Assembly (NCBI RefSeq): GCF_002811875.1
Contig: NZ_NPDZ01000006.1
Location: forward strand, 62,001-126,000
Direction: 5' to 3'
Length of the DNA stretch: 64,000 nucleotides
Source of the DNA: Leptospira perolatii
GTDB lineage: Bacteria > Spirochaetota > Leptospiria > Leptospirales > Leptospiraceae
Part shown: one piece after another, positions 17,507 through 27,446 of the stretch
How the letters are laid out: every line of letters starts with the position of its first letter
How positions within the stretch are numbered: position 1 is the stretch's first letter
Notes under the pieces: generated by a model
Database searches by the model: none
The model's input: only the letters and a program-made list of their open reading frames with translations
Told to the model about the DNA's origin: nothing
Made by a program: the position numbers and the translations under genes

Positions 17507-18631
17507 CTATCTGTCATTTTCGATCCATTTCTGCAATGAGATCACTAATGCAGTTATATCATCCGAGCAATAAAGTAAAGCACTTCTCGCGTCCCGAAAC
17601 ATTTGCTGTTGGTTATAAGGAACTTGCTTCAGATGGTTTTCATTCTTGGTATTGAGTGCATTCAAAGTGTTGAGGATCATTTTTTTGAGTTTTATAGCAA
17701 GAGAGGAGAGCATTTCTTGCATTTCCCAGCGAATTACCAGGCTTAACCGATCTTGGTCGGTTGATCTAGATTGCAGTTCCTGCCTTCTCGAGCTTTCATA
17801 TTTTGAAATATAATAAGTAATCGATCGCGGAAAAGAAGTAAGTTCCTTATAATAATTCACTGCCTTGTCAAATTTTTGGAAGAACTCGATATCGTATTCT
17901 CGGTTCATATTACCGATGATATTCTTATTTTCCGAAGGATCTCCGGTGACTTCAAAAACCTTAGAGTTTCGGATATTATTCAATACAGATTCGATTCTTT
18001 CACGAACCCGATTGAATTCTTTGACAATATCCTGAATAAATTTGGCTTCGTTATCTGGATTGCTATCCGATTCTATAAACGAGGGGACATCACTTTCTGC
18101 TTGAGTGTTGGATGAAGCCGGTCTTCTATCCATGATGTTTAAGTCTACTTTAGATAAATCGAATAAGTCTTGAGAGTTGGCAGCGTTCGCGGCTGTTTTA
18201 ACCTGGGGAGAAGTCGGAACCGCTTCTGAAGTAGTTCCTACATCGCCGTTGCCTGGTTTGTCTGAACTTTCCTTTTTGGAAGTAATGGCCTCTTTGTGCT
18301 GAATTACTTTTTCTGCAAGTGAGTCCACCCATTCTGCTGCGGGATGCTTTGTTGATTTTAACAAATTGGAAAGCTTGTCCAAGTCCAAGTGTACGCCGTG
18401 TTTCACGGAGGTTTTTGGCCGGTGCGGTTGGCTAGGTAAAGCATCTGAAATTTTCTGGAGAGTGATTCTTACCAGTTCGGCTTTTCTTTTCTCTTTATTG
18501 AATCTAACGGCGAATCGATTCCCCTGACGATCCATGTATTTATTTCCAAGTTGTGCTAATGAAATTCGATTTGGATCAATTTCCTTGATGGAGTCTACGA
18601 GGATGTATTCCGGTTCTTTTTTAGATATCAT
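17507..18631 (-). CDS. Unknown cytoplasmic protein, first gene of the glycosyltransferase operon
   Basis: 374 aa. The N-terminal ~60 residues are a compact beta-rich region (EYILVDSIKEIDPNRISLAQ, KYMDRQGNRFAVRFN). A low-complexity Ser/Thr/Asp linker follows at about 120-190, then a long helical C-terminal half (FVNRVRERIESVLNNIRNS-like, EMQEMLSSLAIKLKKM). No signal peptide. No family recognised. The upstream gap (18632-18841) is AT-rich and probably carries its promoter. Confidence 0.65.
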   Translation of the reverse strand: MISKKEPEYILVDSIKEIDPNRISLAQLGNKYMDRQGNRFAVRFNKEKRKAELVRITLQKISDALPSQPHRPKTSVKHGVHLDLDKLSNLLKSTKHPAAEWVDSLAEKVIQHKEAITSKKESSDKPGNGDVGTTSEAVPTSPQVKTAANAANSQDLFDLSKVDLNIMDRRPASSNTQAESDVPSFIESDSNPDNEAKFIQDIVKEFNRVRERIESVLNNIRNSKVFEVTGDPSENKNIIGNMNREYDIEFFQKFDKAVNYYKELTSFPRSITYYISKYESSRRQELQSRSTDQDRLSLVIRWEMQEMLSSLAIKLKKMILNTLNALNTKNENHLKQVPYNQQQMFRDARSALLYCSDDITALVISLQKWIENDR

Positions 18632-18841
18632 AGACAGTATTCCACTTTATCAGAGATGAACAATTGGACGAGACCACAAAATGCAAACCAACGCTGTTTA
18701 TAAAATCGGGATAAAACTTTCCCACGATTCGAAAAAATAAATTTCCAAAAGAGTGTAATGTAGAAACAGATAACGTACGCTAAAGAAAATCAAGTCTGAA
18801 ATTTATTACCCAAGTGGCAATGTCTAGTAAGGTTCTAATAA

Positions 18842-18997
18842 ATGGCTCAAGAAATCGGGGCAATTGACAGCTACGCAGAGATCTCCCGTGCCGAGAGTTG
18901 GACACTAAGCCCTGGTCTTCGGGCAGACCAATTTCTCGAGCTGAATTGTAGAATTGCTAGGGCGGACGAAGCAGTCTCCGGAGTCGCGCCTTGCTAG
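18842..18997 (+). CDS. Candidate 51-aa ORF within a GC-rich, foldable stretch
   Basis: An ATG at 18842 opens 51 codons to TAG at 18995-18997, with AAGG 9 bases upstream. The predicted peptide (begins MAQEIGAIDSYAEISRAESW, ends SGVAPC) has no recognised family. The same DNA is visibly richer in GC than its flanks and can fold: GCTAG-GGCG at about 18955 pairs with CGCC-TTG-CTAGC at about 18986, and CGAGA/TTGG pairs with CCAA/TCTCG. It may be a small protein, a structured RNA or leader upstream of rpsT, or a gene remnant. The 464-bp gap 18632-19095 has no other candidate gene. Confidence 0.3.
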   Translation: MAQEIGAIDSYAEISRAESWTLSPGLRADQFLELNCRIARADEAVSGVAPC

Positions 18998-19095
18998 CCA
19001 AACTGCCTTTTCGAGCAAACTTCCTGCAAATTCAAGATTGACAGTCAAGCCCAGTACGAAAACCTGGGTCCATCCCTCGATAGGAAGGTTAATCC

Positions 19096-19368
19096 TTGGC
19101 GAATATTAAATCTTCAGAAAAAGATATCCGGAGAACAAAGCGCAGGAATGCGGCAAATTCGCAAAACCGGAACCGCCTTAGGACCCAAGCCAAAAAGCTC
19201 CTAAAGGCACTTAAGGACGGCGAAAAAGAGTCGGTCCAACCGTTATTCAAGGAATATTCTTCCCTCCTTGATAAGGCAGCCAAAAGCAATCTCATTCACT
19301 CTAGAAATGCGGACCGCAAAAAGAGTCGGATGGCGAAACGCATTAACAACCAGGCAGCAACAGCCTAA
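19096..19368 (+). CDS. rpsT: 30S ribosomal protein S20
   Basis: 90 aa, normal S20 length. TTG start with Shine-Dalgarno AGGAAGG at about 19081-19087; non-ATG starts for rpsT are also known in E. coli. The protein is typical: MANIKSSEKDIRRTKRRNA, basic helices and the NLIHSRNADRKKSRMAKRIN C-terminus. S20 binds 16S rRNA early in small-subunit assembly. A TTGACA hexamer sits at 19038-19043, but I see no convincing -10 after it. A tRNA gene follows 15 bp downstream. Confidence 0.97.
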   Translation: MANIKSSEKDIRRTKRRNAANSQNRNRLRTQAKKLLKALKDGEKESVQPLFKEYSSLLDKAAKSNLIHSRNADRKKSRMAKRINNQAATA

Positions 19369-19383
19369 GACCGTTATCATAAC

Positions 19384-19457
<74 letters not shown>

Positions 19458-19487
19458 GTCTTTTTTCATGCGATTCTATTCGGAACC

Positions 19488-20879
19488 ATGGCTTTAAACG
19501 ATAAACCACCAGCCTTCCAGCACCCGGACCTGATGGTCTCAGTCTCCGGAATTCGAGGAATCATTCCCACAGGATTCAGTTCGGATATTATCTACGACTC
19601 CCTCCGCGCGTTTGGAACCTGGATAAAGGGAAACAGCGTTGTTGTCGGTCGAGATTCCCGGCCCAGCGGTGCATATTTAGAAAATCTTGCACTTGGTGTC
19701 TTGCAAGGAATGGGCAAAAAGGTGATCCGGCTTGGAGTAGTTCCTACACCTACCGTAAAGGCAGTCGTGAACCAATCCGGTGCAGGAGGTGGAATCATGA
19801 TTTCTGCCTCCCACAATCCAATCGTATGGAATGCCTTTAAGTTGATCGGCCCCAAAGGATTCTTTACCGGTTCGGCTGATCTAGAAGCAATTTTGGAAAT
19901 TGTTCGAAATGAATCCTACAAGCCATTCCAGTTCAAACCGAATGCGGAAATCGAAGAAGGGCAGGGCAGGATCCGTGCACATATCGATTCCGTGCTGAAG
20001 AGGGTCGATGTACAGTCGATTCGAAAGCAAAAATATACAGTCCTCTTGGATGCAGTCAATGGAGGAGGGAGTTTTGTACTCCAGGAACTTTTGGCCAGTT
20101 TGGGTTGCAAAACCATTCCGTTGCATTGCCAACCGGATGGAACTTTTCCAAGACCACCTGAGCCGACTCCTGACGCTCTGAAGCAAACTTCCAAGCGGAT
20201 GAAGGCGTCCAAGGCAGATATTGGTTTTGCCCTGGATCCAGACGCAGACAGACTTGTGGTTCTCTCCAAAAAAAGAGGAGCGATTTCCGAGGAATATACT
20301 CTTCCACTCAGTTTTCTTTCTTATTTAAACAGCCAAAAGGTTCCGAAGAAAGCCTCTTATACTGTGAATCTATCTACAAGTTTTATTAATGAATGGACTG
20401 CATCGCAATATTCGATTCCGACTTACCGTTCTAAGGTGGGAGAAGCGAACGTTGTTTCAGAAATGATTCTTCGGAAATCCGTTTTTGGAGGAGAAGGAAA
20501 TGGTGGAGTAATCGATCCAGAAATTCCTTCTTTCGGGAGAGATTCCTTGTCAGGGGTCGCTCATATACTGAATCTGCTTGCCCTTAGGGGAGAAGACCTC
20601 GATACTGTGCTGGACGGTCTTCCAGAAATTCACATGCGCAAAGTCGCTTACAAAATTTCAGGACAAAAGCCAGAAAATGTCTACTCTCGTTTTAGGGATG
20701 CCTTTCCGGAATCCAAGGAAGATACACGAGATGGATTGCGTTTGGCTTTAGAAGATTCTTGGGTCCATATCAGACCCTCGAATACGGAACCGATCCTCCG
20801 CTTGATTGCGGAAGCTAGGACTAAGAAAGACCTAAACCTCCTCGTGGAAAAAGCGGGAAGGATCATGGAGAACTCCTAA
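19488..20879 (+). CDS. glmM: Phosphoglucosamine mutase-type phosphohexomutase
   Basis: 463 aa. All four alpha-D-phosphohexomutase landmarks are present: phosphoserine loop SASHNP (Ser108), metal loop DPDADR, sugar-binding GGEGNGGV, and phosphate-binding RPSNTEP near the C-terminus. By sequence alone it could be a phosphogluco/mannomutase, but it is followed 4 bp later by glmS and then a GlmU-like gene, so glucosamine-6-P to glucosamine-1-P conversion is the best call. An ATG at 19488 is used; ribosome site GGAACC is weak. Confidence 0.88.
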   Translation: MALNDKPPAFQHPDLMVSVSGIRGIIPTGFSSDIIYDSLRAFGTWIKGNSVVVGRDSRPSGAYLENLALGVLQGMGKKVIRLGVVPTPTVKAVVNQSGAGGGIMISASHNPIVWNAFKLIGPKGFFTGSADLEAILEIVRNESYKPFQFKPNAEIEEGQGRIRAHIDSVLKRVDVQSIRKQKYTVLLDAVNGGGSFVLQELLASLGCKTIPLHCQPDGTFPRPPEPTPDALKQTSKRMKASKADIGFALDPDADRLVVLSKKRGAISEEYTLPLSFLSYLNSQKVPKKASYTVNLSTSFINEWTASQYSIPTYRSKVGEANVVSEMILRKSVFGGEGNGGVIDPEIPSFGRDSLSGVAHILNLLALRGEDLDTVLDGLPEIHMRKVAYKISGQKPENVYSRFRDAFPESKEDTRDGLRLALEDSWVHIRPSNTEPILRLIAEARTKKDLNLLVEKAGRIMENS

Positions 20880-20883
20880 TAGT

Positions 20884-22716
20884 ATGTGTGGAATTGTTGG
20901 TTATGCCGGAGATAAAAACGTAGAATCAGTTTTGATCGTGGGGCTTATTAGTCTAGAATACAGAGGATACGATTCGGCAGGTATCGCAGTACTCGATAAA
21001 GGCGAAATTCTTGTCAGAAAACAAAAGGGCAAGATCAAAGACTTAGAAAATTATCTAAAAGAATATCCGGTTGGCGGAAATGTCGGAATCGGCCATACAA
21101 GGTGGGCCACACACGGGGAGCCGAACCAAACCAATGCCCACCCACATACGGATTCCGCAGGTTCCGTAGCAGTCGTGCACAATGGAATTATAGAAAACTA
21201 TTCAAGTATTAAACAGGAACTAAAAAAGAAAGGTCATGTGTTCCATAGCCTGACGGATACGGAAGTACTTCCTAATTTACTCGCAGAAAGTCGCAGGCAG
21301 AAAAAGACAAATAGAGAAGCATTTATTGAGTTATTCAAGAAGATCGAAGGGAAATGGGCAATCTCGGTAGTTTTTGATAACGAACCAGATCGGGTTTATT
21401 TTGCGCAGGACGGCGCACCTTTGCTAGTCGGCAAAGGAAGAGAAGAATACTACCTTGCATCTGATATTTCTCCGCTTACAAGAAATTGCAGAGAAGTTTA
21501 TTATGTGAACTCGAAAGAATGGGGGTACTTTACAAAAACAGAATGTAAAGTCTTCGACTTTGACGGAAACGAAAAAACGATCGAATTCAAAAAGCAAGAA
21601 GTTCGTTTTGAGGATGTGGATAAGGGCGGATACCCACATTATATGATCAAAGAGATCCACGAACAGCCTGGAATTTTCAGAAGAATCATCCAATCTAGGA
21701 TGGGCGAAAACGGAGAGATTGCATTTCCGGAGACTACGATTTCTAGAGATGTTCTTTCGCGGGTAAATCGAATCATCATCCAAGCGGCTGGAACGAGCTA
21801 CTATGCAGGAATGCTAGGAAAGCATTACTTAGAGAATTTCGCGAAGATACAAACTGATACGGAAACCTCTTCGGAGTTTCGATACAGAAATCCAGTCGTT
21901 GAAGGAGATACTCTCATTATGGGGATATCTCAGTCCGGGGAGACCGCGGATACTTTGGCTTCTTTACTAGAAGCAAAGGCTAAATTTATCAAAGTAGTTT
22001 CTTTGGTGAATAATGTGAATTCTACCATTGCTAGAGAATCCGATTCGTTTATCAGAACGGATGCAGGTCCTGAAATTGGAGTGGCAAGCACGAAAGCGTT
22101 CACCGCTCAAGTCATCAATTTACTTTTGTTCTCTCTCTATGTGGCTCGACTGAAGTGGATCGTGACCGACGAAGAACTCAAATACTTTCTCGAAGAAATA
22201 CGACTTCTGCCGAATAAGATGGAAAGAATTTTAGAACAGGCCAGCGTTTTGGAAAAATGGGTTATGAATTTTACCAAAACCAAGGATTTCGTCTTTTTAG
22301 GGAGAACTTACAATCATCCGATCGCACTAGAAGGCGCCCTGAAATTAAAAGAAGTTTCTTATATTCATGCTTCAGGTTATGCAGGCGGAGAATTTAAGCA
22401 CGGCCCGATTGCTCTTATCACAGATGAAGTTCCAGTGGTTTGTATTGCGACTAAGGGCGAAATTTACTCTAAGATGCTTTCTAATATCCAGGAAATCAAG
22501 GCAAGGAGCGGAATTATTATCTCTATTGTAACAGAAGGAGATAAAGAAGCAAAAGAGCTTTCTGATTATTGCTTTGAAATTCCAGATTGTCCTGAAATCC
22601 TCAGCCCGATTTTGAATGTACTTCCCTTGCAGCTACTTGCCTACTACTCTGCAATTGCGAGAGGCTGCCCTCCTGATCAGCCTAGGAACTTGGCTAAATC
22701 GGTCACAGTGGAATAA
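20884..22716 (+). CDS. glmS: Glutamine--fructose-6-phosphate aminotransferase (isomerizing)
   Basis: 610 aa, standard length. MCGIVGYAG places Cys2 as the glutaminase nucleophile; GHTRWATHG, NAHPH and VHNGIIENY complete the N-terminal Ntn domain. Two SIS isomerase domains follow (GTSYYAGMLGKHYLE, SQSGETADT; ALEGALKLKEVSYIHA), and the C-terminus ends QPRNLAKSVTVE as in the family. It makes glucosamine-6-phosphate from fructose-6-P and glutamine, the committed step to UDP-GlcNAc. It has tight operon spacing on both sides. Confidence 0.97.
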   Translation: MCGIVGYAGDKNVESVLIVGLISLEYRGYDSAGIAVLDKGEILVRKQKGKIKDLENYLKEYPVGGNVGIGHTRWATHGEPNQTNAHPHTDSAGSVAVVHNGIIENYSSIKQELKKKGHVFHSLTDTEVLPNLLAESRRQKKTNREAFIELFKKIEGKWAISVVFDNEPDRVYFAQDGAPLLVGKGREEYYLASDISPLTRNCREVYYVNSKEWGYFTKTECKVFDFDGNEKTIEFKKQEVRFEDVDKGGYPHYMIKEIHEQPGIFRRIIQSRMGENGEIAFPETTISRDVLSRVNRIIIQAAGTSYYAGMLGKHYLENFAKIQTDTETSSEFRYRNPVVEGDTLIMGISQSGETADTLASLLEAKAKFIKVVSLVNNVNSTIARESDSFIRTDAGPEIGVASTKAFTAQVINLLLFSLYVARLKWIVTDEELKYFLEEIRLLPNKMERILEQASVLEKWVMNFTKTKDFVFLGRTYNHPIALEGALKLKEVSYIHASGYAGGEFKHGPIALITDEVPVVCIATKGEIYSKMLSNIQEIKARSGIIISIVTEGDKEAKELSDYCFEIPDCPEILSPILNVLPLQLLAYYSAIARGCPPDQPRNLAKSVTVE

Positions 22717-22721
22717 CCAGG

Positions 22722-23768
22722 ATGGCAAGAATCCAGAGAATCTTAATCGATGAAAGCGAGACTCCTGCAGGATTAAAAGCTTTAACTAGGTTGAGATCCT
22801 TCTCTGAAATTCGAGATGGTATACTAACACCACTTCAAAGGCTCAAAGAGTCTTATCCAGACGCAAAAATCTTTTATAAGAATTCGAACGATTTCTTTCG
22901 TAATGCTTTTTTAGAAAGGCATCCTCGGGTTCAACCTTATGAATCCGAATCGGAAGTGGACTTAGTTGTAAAACCAGAAGACCATGTTCCTTGGAAGCTG
23001 TTGGATTCAGTCGCTAGAAATATCGAATCGGATATAGAACTCAACCGGGACCTGAAAAAATGGATGAGAAAGTTGCAGGTCAAATCCGGAGATTTTCACA
23101 TTGTTGGAAAATCAAAGCACTTACATGTTCACGGTTCTGCAAAGATTTATCCCGGGGTGGTGATAGATGTAAGCTCCGGTCCGGTGGTCATCGACAAGGA
23201 CGTAAAAATCACTTCCTTTTCTTTTTTGGAAGGACCGCTTTATATCGGTCCAGGATCTCAAATCGATAACGCGAGAATTACGGGTTCCACTACAATCGGC
23301 CATGTTTGCAGGATTGGAGGAGAGGTTGGCGATTCTGTTATACAAGATTTTTCTAATAAACATCACGAAGGATTTTTGGGCCATTCTATCGTAGGTAGTT
23401 GGGTAAATCTAGGTGCACTCTCCACAACATCCGACTTAAAAAACAACTACGGTGTGGTCAAAATTCACGAAGACGGAATCGAATGTAATACTGGTTCCAT
23501 TAAGTTCGGATCCATTATCGGAGATTATTCCAAAATCGGAATCGGAGTGATGCTAAACACCGGAACTGTAATCGACATAGGATGTAATGTAGTTTCTTCT
23601 CGTGCGGAAGGTTACATTCCACCGTTCTCTTGGGTGAATGGAGAACCTTATATTCTGGATCTATTTCTGCGCGATTCTAGAAAAATCATGGCGAGACGAA
23701 ACCGCGAGCTATCCTCGGCAGAAGCTGAACTGATTCGAGTGCTTTACGAATCAAAAGTGAGAAAGTAA
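22722..23768 (+). CDS. Alternative GlmU-type sugar-1-phosphate acetyltransferase/nucleotidyltransferase
   Basis: 348 aa. The C-terminal half (about 145-320) is a left-handed beta helix of hexapeptide repeats (VVIDKDVKITSFSFLEGPLYIGPG, GHSIVGSWVNLGALSTTSDLKNNYG). The layout matches the Bacteroidetes-type alternative GlmU family (UDP-GlcNAc diphosphorylase/glucosamine-1-P N-acetyltransferase). The N-terminal ~140 residues are short and lack the usual LAAGxGTRM pyrophosphorylase loop, so uridylyltransferase activity is doubtful from this sequence. It lies 5 bp after glmS, which supports a role in completing UDP-GlcNAc synthesis. Confidence 0.82.
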   Translation: MARIQRILIDESETPAGLKALTRLRSFSEIRDGILTPLQRLKESYPDAKIFYKNSNDFFRNAFLERHPRVQPYESESEVDLVVKPEDHVPWKLLDSVARNIESDIELNRDLKKWMRKLQVKSGDFHIVGKSKHLHVHGSAKIYPGVVIDVSSGPVVIDKDVKITSFSFLEGPLYIGPGSQIDNARITGSTTIGHVCRIGGEVGDSVIQDFSNKHHEGFLGHSIVGSWVNLGALSTTSDLKNNYGVVKIHEDGIECNTGSIKFGSIIGDYSKIGIGVMLNTGTVIDIGCNVVSSRAEGYIPPFSWVNGEPYILDLFLRDSRKIMARRNRELSSAEAELIRVLYESKVRK

Positions 23769-23791
23769 AAAATCTATATTAGGAGAATCTT

Positions 23792-25399
<1,608 letters not shown>

Positions 25400-25476
25400 A
25401 ATTCGGTGCCCTTTTTTTAGGCAAAGTGTCGCGGATTCGGGTCCGGTTTACTTTTCCCCACGAAAACTTGGTCCAA

Positions 25477-25542
25477 ACAAAGCTAACTTTTAGTACATTT
25501 CCAAAATAAATTCAATGTACATCCAAATTCAATGAGCTTTGT
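25477..25542. promoter_or_regulatory. Nested inverted repeats upstream of amt (candidate activator site)
   Basis: The outer pair is ACAAAGCT (25477-25484) with AGCTTTGT (25535-25542); the inner pair is GTACATT (25493-25499) with AATGTAC (25514-25520). Centres differ by 3 bp. They lie about 80-90 bp upstream of a sigma-54-like box, where enhancer-binding proteins usually bind. Function is inferred from position only. Confidence 0.35.
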
Positions 25543-25585
25543 CTCGTTTTCCGTCTTTTGAAAATTTTTATAAAATTTTCGAGCT

Positions 25586-25602
25586 TGGGCCCAGTTTTTG
25601 CA
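25586..25602 (+). promoter_or_regulatory. Candidate sigma-54 (-24/-12) promoter of amt-glnK
   Basis: The sequence TTGGGCCCAGTTTTTGCA has the GG-N10-GC spacing of RpoN promoters (GG at 25588-25589, GC at 25600-25601), with a TTTGC -12 element. The -24 element (GGGCCC) is a weaker match to TGGCAC. It lies 34 bp upstream of the amt ATG, a sensible distance, and amt genes are classic sigma-54 targets. Confidence 0.4.
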
Positions 25603-25635
25603 TTTCATGGGGAAAACACATTGGGATGAGAATTA

Positions 25636-26922
25636 ATGAACTTGGCTAAAAAGTTTTTACCTCTTCTGCTCCTCGCCATTCCTTCTTTGGTTTGGTCACA
25701 GGATGCCCCCGCGGCCCCTCCAGCGCCTACTCTGGATAAAGGTGACACCGCTTGGATGATCGTAGCTTCCACATTCGTATTCTTCATGATACCGGGACTG
25801 GCTTTGTTCTACGGTGGTCTTGTAAGAGTGAAGAACGTCCTATCGACTATGATGCACAGCTTCGTAGCGATATTGGTTCTTACGTTGCAGTGGACAATCA
25901 TCGGCTACAGCTTGGCTTTTTCAGGATCCGGACCTTATTTCGGCGATTTTGAATTAGCTTTTTTGAATGGAGTGACTCTGGATACTCTGGAAGGAACAAT
26001 TCCAAAGTACATCCACTTCTTATTCCAAGGAATGTTCGCACTAATCACACCGGCTCTAATTTCCGGAGCGATTGCTGAGCGAGTAAAATTGTCCGGATAC
26101 ATCGTATTTATCCTAGCTTGGGCCACCTTGGTCTATGATCCAGTGGCACACTGGGTATGGGATGCTGACGGCTGGCTATTTAAAATGAGCGCTCTCGACT
26201 TCGCTGGTGGAACAGTAGTCCACTTGATTTCCGGGATCGCAGGTCTTGCAGCTGCAATCGTAGTAGGAAAAAGAAAAGGGGAAGGCGCTACGCTGATCTC
26301 TCCAAACAACTTAACCTACACATTATTAGGTGCTGGTCTACTTTGGTTCGGTTGGTTCGGATTCAATGCCGGTTCCGGACTTGCGACAAACGGATTAGCA
26401 GCACGTGCATTCGTAGTAACTTTAGTTGCTCCTGCGGCGGCTGGGGTTTCCTGGATGTTGCTTGAATATCTTCATACTAAAAAAGCGACTGCTTTAGGTG
26501 CCGCTTCCGGTATCGTAGCTGGATTGGTTGTCATTACTCCGGCGTCCGGATTTGTAGGGCCTCTAGAATCAATTTATATGGGATTGATCGTTTCTCCGGT
26601 TTGTTACGGAGCAATATTACTTAAAGGTAAACTTGGCTACGACGATTCTTTGGATGCGTTTGGAATTCACGGTGTAGGTGGAGCGATTGGCGCTATCCTA
26701 ACCGGTGTGTTTACACTTTCTCTGGGTGCAGGAGTTGCATCTCGCGGAGATCAGATTCTAGTTCAAGTAATCAGTGTACTGGCTACTGCCGGTTATTCTC
26801 TTGTAGTTTCTATAATCCTTGCTTTTGTAATTAATAAGACCATAGGATTTAGAGTCACCGAAGAGAAGGAAATTGCTGGTCTGGATTCGGAGATTCACGG
26901 GGAGAAGGGGTATATACTCTAA
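25636..26922 (+). CDS. amt: Ammonium transporter
   Basis: 428 aa. A cleavable signal-like N-terminus (LLLLAIPSLVWSQ) and Ala/Pro linker precede the 11-helix Amt core. Signatures are FFMIPGLALFYGGLVRVKNVLS, the first pore His in FAGGTVVHLISG, the second in FGIHGVGGAIGAI, and WFGWFGFNAGSG. Conducts ammonium/ammonia across the inner membrane. It is followed 42 bp later by a PII gene whose T-loop would plug the pore, the standard amtB-glnK pair. The upstream region carries a candidate sigma-54 promoter. Confidence 0.96.
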   Translation: MNLAKKFLPLLLLAIPSLVWSQDAPAAPPAPTLDKGDTAWMIVASTFVFFMIPGLALFYGGLVRVKNVLSTMMHSFVAILVLTLQWTIIGYSLAFSGSGPYFGDFELAFLNGVTLDTLEGTIPKYIHFLFQGMFALITPALISGAIAERVKLSGYIVFILAWATLVYDPVAHWVWDADGWLFKMSALDFAGGTVVHLISGIAGLAAAIVVGKRKGEGATLISPNNLTYTLLGAGLLWFGWFGFNAGSGLATNGLAARAFVVTLVAPAAAGVSWMLLEYLHTKKATALGAASGIVAGLVVITPASGFVGPLESIYMGLIVSPVCYGAILLKGKLGYDDSLDAFGIHGVGGAIGAILTGVFTLSLGAGVASRGDQILVQVISVLATAGYSLVVSIILAFVINKTIGFRVTEEKEIAGLDSEIHGEKGYIL

Positions 26923-26964
26923 TTCCTATCAATGGACATTGATTTATAAAGTTAAGGAGAGCAT

Positions 26965-27309
26965 ATGAAATTAATCGTAGCAATTATCCAGCCCCATAAA
27001 CTGGAAGAAGTCAAAGCCGAGCTGACTAAGAATGAAATTTACAGGCTAACGGTAAGCGACGTCCAGGGCTACGGACAGCAAAAAGGTAAGACCGAAGTTT
27101 TCCGCGGTCACGAATATCAAGTAAATCTGCTCCGTAAAGTGAGGTTAGAAATCGCAGTGAATGACGAGTTCGTCAAACCAACTGTGGACGCTATTCTTAA
27201 AGCTGCAAAAACCGGTGAAGGAAAAATCGGAGACGGTAAGATTCTAATTCTTCCGCTCGAAGATGTAATTCGTATCCGCACTGGCGAAAGAGGAAGTTCA
27301 GCGATTTAA
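26965..27309 (+). CDS. glnK: Nitrogen regulatory protein P-II
   Basis: 114 aa, near the usual 112. MKLIVAIIQPHKLEEVKAEL starts the ferredoxin-like fold; the T-loop GQQKGKTEVFRGHEYQV contains Tyr51, the uridylylation position; GEGKIGDGKILILPLEDVIRIRTGERG is the B/C-loop region that binds ATP and 2-oxoglutarate. Placed directly after amt, it is called GlnK rather than GlnB. Ribosome site AAGGAGAG precedes the ATG. Confidence 0.95.
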   Translation: MKLIVAIIQPHKLEEVKAELTKNEIYRLTVSDVQGYGQQKGKTEVFRGHEYQVNLLRKVRLEIAVNDEFVKPTVDAILKAAKTGEGKIGDGKILILPLEDVIRIRTGERGSSAI

Positions 27310-27349
27310 GAAGCAACAAAGTTCATTCTGGAAATTTTTCCGAATGAAC

Positions 27350-27390
27350 ATCGGGCTTGCGGTTGTGGGCCCGATTTACTTTTCTTTCTT
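27350..27390 (+). terminator. Rho-independent terminator after glnK (first of two)
   Basis: Stem ATCGGGC (27350-27356) pairs with GCCCGAT (27369-27375), then a T-rich run (TTTACTTTTCTTTC). It ends the amt-glnK transcript. Confidence 0.7.
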
Positions 27391-27416
27391 CCCCATATAC
27401 GAGTCGAACCTGCTCT

Positions 27417-27446
27417 GGGCCGGTCGAAAAGCCGGCCCTTTCTTTT
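27417..27446 (+). terminator. Rho-independent terminator after glnK (second)
   Basis: Perfect 7-bp stem GGGCCGG (27417-27423) with CCGGCCC (27432-27438), 8-nt loop, followed by TTTCTTTTT. It abuts the 3' end of the convergent prmC gene. Confidence 0.85.

Noticed and set aside
18841..19010. Possible 4.5S SRP RNA, 6S RNA, RNase P RNA or tmRNA
   Set aside because: I looked for the SRP GGAAGG/AGCAG loop, RNase P P4 sequences and the tmRNA start; none match. Only the generic foldability stands, so it is reported as a candidate ORF/RNA.
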